Part shown: positions 44,164 through 49,651 of the stretch, one piece after another
How positions within the stretch are numbered: position 1 is the stretch's first letter
Layout: each line of letters opens with the position of its first letter
Source of the DNA: Bacteroidota bacterium
GTDB lineage: Bacteria > Bacteroidota > Bacteroidia > Flavobacteriales > Weeksellaceae
Direction of reading: 5' to 3'
DNA length: 64,000 nucleotides
Assembly: GCA_023393915.1 (NCBI GenBank)
Contig: JAEXBS010000096.1
Span: 186,001 to 250,000 of the forward strand
Notes under the pieces: generated by a model
What the model was told of the DNA's origin: nothing
Seen by the model: the letters and a program-made list of their open reading frames with translations, nothing else
The model's database searches: none
Translations under genes and position numbers: made by a program

Positions 44164-45141
44164 CTAAAACTGAAATTCTGCGATGACGGGAAAGTGGTCA
44201 GAGAGATGGACGGTTCGGTCCACTTCGTAACGTACTGGTTTTAGATCAGTAGAGGAGAAAATATAATCGATACGAATTGGAAATTTGTAATCGTGAAAGC
44301 TCGTTCCGCTCCCATTACCAACTTCTGTGAAGGCATCAACTAATTTTTCTGAAAATTGATAGTATTCCCATGAATTGGGAACCGAATTAAAGTCTCCACC
44401 CAAAACAACGGGATAAGGAGAATTCTCAACAGCCGATTGAATTTGTTGCACTTGACTCTGATGCGCTTTAAAGGTGGGTACGAATCTGAAAATTAATCGT
44501 TTAGCTTTTTCTTTGTTTACCTGAGCGTCGCTTGTTGGCCTAACCATATGCTTTTGCAATTTGAAGGGTTGTAAGTAAACGTTAATTACTCTTAGAATTT
44601 TTCCATCAATTTCTATATCCGCATAGAAACCATGGGAATTGGAACCGTCTGTGATAATAGTACCCGAATTAATGATTCTGTGTTTTGTGTAGATTTGAGC
44701 TCCCGATTCTTTAACCGTTTTGCTTTCCTCTAAAGAAGTACGGTCCTCTTGTAGCAGTACTATATCAGGATCTTCACTTTCAATAAATTCCTTCACAGGG
44801 TCTTTGCTTCCCTCAGGTGCATAAGCTGCGCTTTTTGAGTTATAGGATAAAACTTTTAAGTTCGAAGTGTTTCCACTTGGACTACTATAGTTTATAATCC
44901 TTCGCGTAGGAGTAATGAGAAAGAAGCTAATCGCTATAAACAGAAGCACTCTTTTCTTTCTTAAAACTAGCCATACGAGAGTAAGAACTACGTGAATGAT
45001 CAGTAGAATCGGATAGGATAGCGATAACAGGTTTAAGAATCCAAAAGTTTGGGGTGCAATGTGTGCATTTAAAAAAGTGCCAAACAATAAAAGGCAAACC
45101 GCTAAATGCATAAGCATGAGCAACCACCGAATTAGTACCAT
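44164..45141 (-). CDS. Membrane-anchored endonuclease/exonuclease/phosphatase family protein
   Basis: The product is 325 aa. Three hydrophobic helices (about 5-90) precede the EEP fold, with VLSYNSKSA (about 98), DIVLLQEDRT (about 127), GGDFNSVPNSWEY (about 245) and the catalytic SDHFPVIAEF at the C-terminus. The Asn, Glu, Asp-x-Asn and Asp-His residues fit an active Mg-dependent phosphoesterase. The substrate could be nucleic acid, lipid or another phosphoester. It overlaps the rhomboid gene by 10 bp and is likely the third gene of the mutL operon. Confidence 0.85.
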   Translation of the reverse strand: MVLIRWLLMLMHLAVCLLLFGTFLNAHIAPQTFGFLNLLSLSYPILLIIHVVLTLVWLVLRKKRVLLFIAISFFLITPTRRIINYSSPSGNTSNLKVLSYNSKSAAYAPEGSKDPVKEFIESEDPDIVLLQEDRTSLEESKTVKESGAQIYTKHRIINSGTIITDGSNSHGFYADIEIDGKILRVINVYLQPFKLQKHMVRPTSDAQVNKEKAKRLIFRFVPTFKAHQSQVQQIQSAVENSPYPVVLGGDFNSVPNSWEYYQFSEKLVDAFTEVGNGSGTSFHDYKFPIRIDYIFSSTDLKPVRYEVDRTVHLSDHFPVIAEFQF

Positions 45142-45878
45142 CGTTGAATCTGTTTTTTACGAAAGTACAGAGCAATCAAAAATCCGACCACAGCTCCACC
45201 AATATGGGCGAAATGTGCAATTCCTCCCATGGATCCCGTGAATCCCAAATAAAGTGAAACTACTATAATAATAGGAAAAAGGTATTTGGCTTTGATGGGG
45301 AAGGGAATAAATAGAAATACGAGTTTAGCGTTTGGAAATAACGTGGAAAATGCAGCAACTACACCGAAAATAGCACCAGACGCGCCCAGCATTTTACCGT
45401 TGAGCATTTGTCCTAAAAGTAGGGCGTCAGGATTGGAGAAAATACTCATGTCTCCCTGATATCCTTGCGCACTTTTGCGAAATACTTCACCTACGTCAAC
45501 TCCTTGCTGCGTTAAACTATTAACTACTTGATTGACTTCATACATGTTCCACAAATTAAAAAGGAGAAAAGCACCCAGTCCACTGGCAAAATATAGAAGT
45601 AAGAATCTTTTTTCACGCAAATATTGCTCTAGGACGGGTCCAAAACTCCATAAAGTAAACATGTTGAATAAGATATGAGTTAGTCCTACGCCTTGACCCA
45701 TCGGAGCGTGCATGAACATGTGGGTTATTATTTGCCAAGAATGAAAATTGGGTGAAAAGGGATAATAGGCAGATAGTATATCGTACAATTTACCCCCCAT
45801 AAGTAAATTGGTAAGTAAGTAAACCACTATGTTTATTAAAATAATGTTTTTCGTTATGGGTGGGATGTTCTTGAACAT
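45132..45878 (-). CDS. Rhomboid family intramembrane serine protease
   Basis: The product is 248 aa with six membrane segments. The oxyanion motif HILFNMFTLW (near residue 72), catalytic Ser in LGASGAIFG (near 162) and catalytic His in FAHIGGAVVGF (near 227) are all present. An insert of about 40 residues lies between TM3 and the Ser helix. It sits 7 bp after mutL, an order common in Flavobacteriia, although no functional link is known. Confidence 0.88.
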   Translation of the reverse strand: MFKNIPPITKNIILINIVVYLLTNLLMGGKLYDILSAYYPFSPNFHSWQIITHMFMHAPMGQGVGLTHILFNMFTLWSFGPVLEQYLREKRFLLLYFASGLGAFLLFNLWNMYEVNQVVNSLTQQGVDVGEVFRKSAQGYQGDMSIFSNPDALLLGQMLNGKMLGASGAIFGVVAAFSTLFPNAKLVFLFIPFPIKAKYLFPIIIVVSLYLGFTGSMGGIAHFAHIGGAVVGFLIALYFRKKQIQRWY

Positions 45879-45885
45879 ATGTGAA

Positions 45886-47655
45886 TTAAAATTTGTTTTT
45901 GATTTCCTCTAAAGAAAGCTCTACGTAACATTTTTTTCCATTAGGAGTGTAAGTGGGAAATCCAATTCTGATAAAATCTTTAATTAATTCTTGCGCTTCG
46001 TATTTATATAGAAAATCAAATCGAGATTTGGATTGTAGCTTGTTCCATTGGTATTGGTATTGGGCTAAAAATTCTTCTTCGGTTTTATAATCTAGCACTT
46101 CAAAAAGCTTTTCAAGAAATTTAATGACTTGACTTTCTTTAAGTCCCTGAGGAACTGCCTCGATCCGTAAGGTGTTGCCATGGGCCAGGGTCATTTCAAA
46201 ACCAAGACTTGGTAAGTATTTTTTTATGGAGCGGTACTTGATCTTCTCCACCTCATTGAGTAGGTATTCTAATGAAAAAAGTAAACTTTGGCTCTCGAAA
46301 TTTTGTTTTTTACCTTGATTTCTTTCGCTGACTATGGTACGATGCATTCTTCCCAAATCGAGCAAAAGTGTCTTGTCACCTTGATTAAAAATCCAATAAC
46401 CATTGGGTAGCCTCATTAGGTCTTCATCAAATTCTTCATCCTCAAAGAGATTAATTTTTGACGGACTAGCCATTGGATCTGTTTGATAGATTTCCTCCAT
46501 TTGAACCAGCTCCAAACTCTGTGGACCCGAGGTATCCTTAAAGGGATTGAAATCTTGAGGAACTTTGACCATGCCGCTTTTACTGTTCATTGCACTTCCA
46601 GAGGTACCGAGGCCTAAAATCTGATCCATTTGCGGATCCCGATCAAAATCGAGTCCTGGTGTAATATTGTATATTCCTAGTGCTTTTTTTATTGTGGAGC
46701 GAATCAGGGCAAAGATCAAATTTTCATCCTCAAACTTTACTTCTGTTTTTTGCGGATGTATGTTGATGTCAATTTTTTCGGCATCCAGTTCTAAGAATAA
46801 AAAAAAGGACGGCAGGTATCCAGGCTGAAGGAGCCCTTCAAAGGCTTCTTGAACCGCTTTATTGAGGTAAGGACTCTTAAAGAACCGCTTATTAACAAAT
46901 AAGAATTGTTCCCCTCGAACTTTTTTTGCCCCCTCAGGTTTAGATACATAACCGTTTAATTTGATCCAATCTAAATCTTCGGTTATAGGTAAAAGTAGGG
47001 GCTGGAGCTTTCTTCCAAAAATCTCAATAACCCTTTGCATGAGTGGCGCTTTTCTTAGGCGGAAAATGATTTCATCGTTATGATAAAGTTCAAATTCAAT
47101 ATCTGGGTGGGCTAATGCAACTCTTTGAAATTCGTCAATAATGTGTCGGAATTCTACATTGTTGTTCTTTAGAAATTTTCGACGTGCGGGAATGTTATAA
47201 AATAAATTTTTTACTGCAAAACTGGAGCCTTCTGCCGTTTGAATGGGTTCTTGAAATTTAAGTCCTCCTCCTTCAATATAAAGATTGGTTCCTATTTCAG
47301 AATCTTTTTTGCGTGTGCGAAGCTCTACCTGGGCAACCGCAGCAATAGATGCAAGCGCTTCGCCACGAAAACCTTTTGAGGAAATACGAAATAAATCTTC
47401 CGAAGAAGAGATTTTTGACGTTGCATGTCTTTCGAAAGCAATTCGAGCATCCGATTCGCTCATTCCAAGTCCATTGTCAACAACTTGAACCAAATTCTTT
47501 CCAGCATCTCGTACGATAAGTTCAACTTTAGTTGCCTGCGCATCCACTGCATTCTCCATCAGCTCCTTTACAATTGAAGCGGGTCGTTGCACAACCTCTC
47601 CAGCTGCTATTTGATTGGCAACGTGAGGGGGAAGTAATTGGATGATATCGGACAT
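45886..47655 (-). CDS. mutL: DNA mismatch repair protein MutL with degenerate C-terminal endonuclease motifs
   Basis: The product is 589 aa. The N-terminal GHKL ATPase is intact: ELMENAVDA (about 31), VDNGLGMS (about 60), TSKISSSEDL and GFRGEALASIAAV (about 95). The C-terminal domain differs from the usual latent nuclease. Where most Bacteroidota have DQHA-x2-E-x4-E, this protein reads LLLDLGRMHRTIVSE (about 430-444), and the later CPHGRP motif reads TPNGKK. It probably still binds MutS and dimerises but is unlikely to nick DNA. It is the first gene of mutL-rhomboid-EEP. Confidence 0.93.
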   Translation of the reverse strand: MSDIIQLLPPHVANQIAAGEVVQRPASIVKELMENAVDAQATKVELIVRDAGKNLVQVVDNGLGMSESDARIAFERHATSKISSSEDLFRISSKGFRGEALASIAAVAQVELRTRKKDSEIGTNLYIEGGGLKFQEPIQTAEGSSFAVKNLFYNIPARRKFLKNNNVEFRHIIDEFQRVALAHPDIEFELYHNDEIIFRLRKAPLMQRVIEIFGRKLQPLLLPITEDLDWIKLNGYVSKPEGAKKVRGEQFLFVNKRFFKSPYLNKAVQEAFEGLLQPGYLPSFFLFLELDAEKIDINIHPQKTEVKFEDENLIFALIRSTIKKALGIYNITPGLDFDRDPQMDQILGLGTSGSAMNSKSGMVKVPQDFNPFKDTSGPQSLELVQMEEIYQTDPMASPSKINLFEDEEFDEDLMRLPNGYWIFNQGDKTLLLDLGRMHRTIVSERNQGKKQNFESQSLLFSLEYLLNEVEKIKYRSIKKYLPSLGFEMTLAHGNTLRIEAVPQGLKESQVIKFLEKLFEVLDYKTEEEFLAQYQYQWNKLQSKSRFDFLYKYEAQELIKDFIRIGFPTYTPNGKKCYVELSLEEIKNKF

Positions 47656-47672
47656 AAGACACTATTAGAAAA

Positions 47673-47680
47673 CAAAAATA
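47673..47680 (-). promoter_or_regulatory. Candidate -7 element of mutL
   Basis: On the minus strand TATTTTTG lies 17 bp before the mutL ATG. No -33 TTG is found at the correct spacing. Confidence 0.42.
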
Positions 47681-47741
47681 CTGATTTGCATTGGGAATAA
47701 AAATTTGTTTTGTGATTAGAAATTTATTTACAAAATGAAAA

Positions 47742-47777
47742 AAGGCCGCAATGCTCTTAGTTTAGCATTGCGGCCTT
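47742..47777 (-). terminator. Strong terminator, originally of the alkaline phosphatase gene
   Basis: A perfect 14-bp GC-rich stem (47742-47755 with 47764-47777) with an 8-nt loop is followed on the minus strand by six T residues. It lies 28 bp beyond the stop of the phosphatase remnant, so it appears to be the retained terminator of that lost gene and now insulates mutL. Confidence 0.82.
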
Positions 47778-47805
47778 ATATAAAAGTTGTTTGTATACCT
47801 AATAT

Positions 47806-47979
47806 TTACTTACTAGGATGGATGTCTACCCCTTCTTTTTTTAAAGCTTCAACAATTTTGTGATAGATTTGATTATTAGGATAGATTCCTGAGAAAAGTT
47901 CAGCGTGTTTTCCCATGGCTAAAACTGGAACCATCGAAGCGGTATGTTGGTCCGAATTAGAATCCTCAGAGAGTTGTAA
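47806..47979 (-). pseudogene. C-terminal remnant of an alkaline phosphatase gene
   Basis: This minus-strand frame of 57 codons is bounded upstream by an in-frame TAG and ends at a TAA. It reads DQHTASMVPVLAMGKHAELFSGIYPNNQIY and onward in sequence (quoted here in part only: DQHTASMVPVLAMG, AELFSGIYPN). From family knowledge this matches the C-terminus of Bacteroidota alkaline phosphatases, including the His-Thr metal-ligand region and the GAELFSGIY-type motif. The first 400 or so residues are missing and no start codon is appropriate. The frame is otherwise undamaged, which points to a fairly recent loss. Confidence 0.75.
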
Positions 47980-48057
47980 CTACTCTCTCTAAGTTAGTAA
48001 TGGGCATGCGATTATTTATCCTTGAAGGAAAGTCTAGAAATTAGGCCACCTTTCTAG
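47968..48057. repeat. Cluster of short inverted repeats at the phosphatase breakpoint
   Basis: A 7-bp inverted repeat AGAGAGT/ACTCTCT (47968-47974 with 47982-47988) lies exactly where phosphatase similarity stops. A second, CTAGAAA/TTTCTAG (48034-48040 with 48051-48057), follows, with the small palindrome TCCTTGAAGGA between them. No gene is seen here. These may be scars of a rearrangement or a structured RNA. Confidence 0.45.
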
Positions 48058-48073
48058 CTATCCCCTAAAACAT

Positions 48074-48106
48074 AAAAGACTGCTAATTAATAATTAACAG
48101 TCTTTT
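48074..48106 (-). terminator. Terminator of the tRNA operon
   Basis: A 9-bp stem AAAAGACTG/CAGTCTTTT (48074-48082 with 48098-48106) lies 4 bp past the 3' end of tRNA-Leu(UAA) on the minus strand and is followed by T-rich sequence. Confidence 0.75.
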
Positions 48107-48110
48107 TAAG

Positions 48111-48194
48111 TACCCCAGACGGGACTTGAACCCGTACGTCCTTGCGGACACAGGATTTTAAGTCCTGCGTGTCTACCAATTCCACCACCAGGGC
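48111..48194 (-). tRNA. tRNA-Leu (anticodon UAA)
   Basis: The 84-nt class II tRNA has anticodon loop CTTAAAA between stems CAGGA and TCCTG, and a long variable arm. The T-arm reads GGGTTCAAGTCCC. The acceptor stem pairs with three G-U pairs, and discriminator A is typical of tRNA-Leu. CCA is not encoded. It is the last tRNA of a three-tRNA operon. Confidence 0.93.
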
Positions 48195-48207
48195 TTAGTA
48201 GTGTATG

Positions 48208-48280
48208 AGCGAAAAACGGGACTCGAACCCGCGACCCCAACCTTGGCAAGGTTGTGCTCTACCAGCTGAGCTATTTTCGC
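48208..48280 (-). tRNA. tRNA-Gly (anticodon GCC)
   Basis: The 73-nt tRNA has acceptor stem GCGAAAA/TTTTCGC, anticodon loop TTGCCAA in stem CAACC/GGTTG, and T-loop GTTCGAG. Discriminator U is usual for bacterial tRNA-Gly. CCA is not encoded. Confidence 0.95.
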
Positions 48281-48282
48281 AA

Positions 48283-48312
48283 AAAAAATTTCTAATTGCT
48301 TAGAAATTTTTT
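48283..48312 (-). other. Perfect hairpin between tRNA-Leu(UAG) and tRNA-Gly(GCC)
   Basis: A perfect 13-bp stem (48283-48295 with 48300-48312) has a 4-nt loop. On the transcribed minus strand it ends in eight T residues that touch the 5' end of tRNA-Gly. It resembles an internal terminator or a tRNA-processing signal. Confidence 0.65.
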
Positions 48313-48316
48313 AAAG

Positions 48317-48398
48317 TGCGGATGAAGGGACTCGAACCCCCACGCCTCGCGGCACCAGATCCTAAGTCTGGCGTGGCTACCAATTACACCACATCCGC
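48317..48398 (-). tRNA. tRNA-Leu (anticodon UAG)
   Basis: The 82-nt class II tRNA has acceptor GCGGATG/CATCCGC, anticodon loop CTTAGGA in stem CCAGA/TCTGG, a long variable arm and T-loop GTTCGAG. Discriminator A suits leucine. It is the first tRNA of the operon. Confidence 0.94.
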
Positions 48399-48432
48399 AT
48401 TATATAAGATCTTCTTTTCTTTTTTGTGAGTG

Positions 48433-48464
48433 CAAATATACAGTTTTTTTAAATTCAAAAACAA
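48433..48464 (-). promoter_or_regulatory. Promoter of the tRNA Leu-Gly-Leu operon (TTTG-N21-TATATTTG)
   Basis: On the minus strand TTG (48462-48464) precedes TATATTTG (48433-48440) by 21 bp. The -7 element lies 34 bp before the 5' end of tRNA-Leu(UAG). Confidence 0.6.
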
Positions 48465-48561
48465 ATATTTTTTATTCTTTTTTTTTGGTCATGAATTTCC
48501 TTTCGTATATAGTTTTTTATATGAATGTTTTTGTTATTTTTACTCCTAAAGAAAATTGGAT

Positions 48562-48945
48562 ATGGAACTTATAGGAACAGTAAAAAAACTCTTTGACACC
48601 CAGACTTTTCAAAGTGGTTTTCAAAAAAGAGAATTAATATTATTAACAGAGGAGCAGTACCCACAATCTATTAGCATAGAATTTTTGCAAGATAAAATTT
48701 CTTTGCTTGATGTACTAAATGAAGGTGAAAAGGTGAAAGTAGGAATTAATATTCGCGGTCGTGAGTGGACCAGTCCTCAGAACGAAGTAAAGTATTTTAA
48801 TTCGATTGTAGGTTGGAGAGTAGAGAAACTCCAGGATAATGCAGGTGCTGAACCTACACAGGCAGGACCAGTAGCTTCCGGTAGCTCTACCGCCGCAGGT
48901 CAGTCTGATCCTTTTACAGATGAGGAAGACGATCTTCCGTTCTAA
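48562..48945 (+). CDS. DUF3127 protein with SSB-like acidic C-terminal tail
   Basis: I use the ATG at 48562 (127 aa); a TTG two codons upstream is possible. Residues 1-95 form the DUF3127 domain, an OB-like small beta domain (VKKLFDTQTFQSGFQKREL, VKVGINIRGREW, YFNSIVGWRVEK). A flexible Gly/Ser/Ala/Pro linker follows, and the protein ends in DEEDDLPF. That tail closely resembles the DDDIPF tip of single-stranded DNA-binding protein. Its function is unknown; ssDNA or replisome association is inference from this tail. Confidence 0.82.
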   Translation: MELIGTVKKLFDTQTFQSGFQKRELILLTEEQYPQSISIEFLQDKISLLDVLNEGEKVKVGINIRGREWTSPQNEVKYFNSIVGWRVEKLQDNAGAEPTQAGPVASGSSTAAGQSDPFTDEEDDLPF

Positions 48946-48967
48946 TTTGGAAACAATCTAACTAGAT

Positions 48968-48996
48968 ATAATCCTACTTTTGTAAAGTAGGATTAT
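48968..48996 (+). other. Perfect hairpin overlapping the aat promoter region
   Basis: A perfect 13-bp stem (48968-48980 with 48984-48996) with a 3-nt loop ends 5 bp before the aat ATG and is followed by TTGTT. It may terminate the DUF3127 transcript or mask the aat start in read-through RNA. Confidence 0.65.
48975..48982 (+). promoter_or_regulatory. Candidate -7 element of aat
   Basis: TACTTTTG matches TAnnTTTG and lies within the hairpin, 19 bp before the ATG. RNA started here would contain only half the hairpin. Confidence 0.4.
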
Positions 48997-49001
48997 TTGT
49001 T

Positions 49002-49646
49002 ATGGTTTATTTGCCTACCGACGAAATTTCATTTCCTGATCCTAGACACTATCATCCAATTGCAGGATTGATTGCTGCAGGAGGAGATTTAAGTGCTTCT
49101 CGGTTGTTATTGAGTTATCAAATGGGTATTTTTCCCTGGTATGAGCCAGGAGAAGAAATTCTTTGGTGGTGTCCAGATCCTCGATTTGTACTTTTTCCCG
49201 ATCGTCTGAAAGTATCAAAATCAATGAGGAAAGTTTTAAAATCCAATGTATTTCGTGTTACAGAAAATCAGGCGTTTGAACAGGTCATGAGAAACTGTAA
49301 AACAATCCAAAGAAAAGACCAAGAGGGTACTTGGATCTCTGAAGGGCTTGTTTCAAGTTTTCTAAAATTGCATCACTCAGGCATAGCGCAAAGTGTTGAA
49401 GTTTGGAAACAAGAAAAGTTGGTAGGTGGGTTTTACGGTTTGAAGATTGGCCGTGTTTTCTGTGGTGAAAGTATGTTTTCTGCAGAGAGTAATGCCTCAA
49501 AAGCGGGATTTATCACTTTTGTACAACACCACAGAAATGATTTTGATTTAATTGATTGTCAGGTACATTCCAATCACTTGGAGTCTTTAGGCGCAGAAAT
49601 GATTACAAAAGAAGCATTTCTCAGCTATTTGCCTTTTTTTGATTGA
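49002..49646 (+). CDS. aat: Leucyl/phenylalanyl-tRNA--protein transferase
   Basis: The product is 214 aa. Motifs of Aat are FPDPRHYHPIAGLIAAGGDLS (quoted in two parts: FPDPRHYHP, GLIAAGGDLS), YQMGIFPWYEPGE, WWCPDPRFVL and GGFYGLKIGRVFCGESMFS. It adds Leu or Phe to N-terminal Lys/Arg for ClpS-ClpAP degradation (N-degron pathway). It is convergent with the TonB receptor gene, with a 5-bp gap. Confidence 0.95.
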   Translation: MVYLPTDEISFPDPRHYHPIAGLIAAGGDLSASRLLLSYQMGIFPWYEPGEEILWWCPDPRFVLFPDRLKVSKSMRKVLKSNVFRVTENQAFEQVMRNCKTIQRKDQEGTWISEGLVSSFLKLHHSGIAQSVEVWKQEKLVGGFYGLKIGRVFCGESMFSAESNASKAGFITFVQHHRNDFDLIDCQVHSNHLESLGAEMITKEAFLSYLPFFD

Positions 49647-49651
49647 AATTT

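Noticed and set aside
47980..48070. Insertion sequence end at the phosphatase breakpoint
   Set aside because: No transposase frame and no target-site duplication can be seen; only short inverted repeats support it, so it is listed only as an observation.
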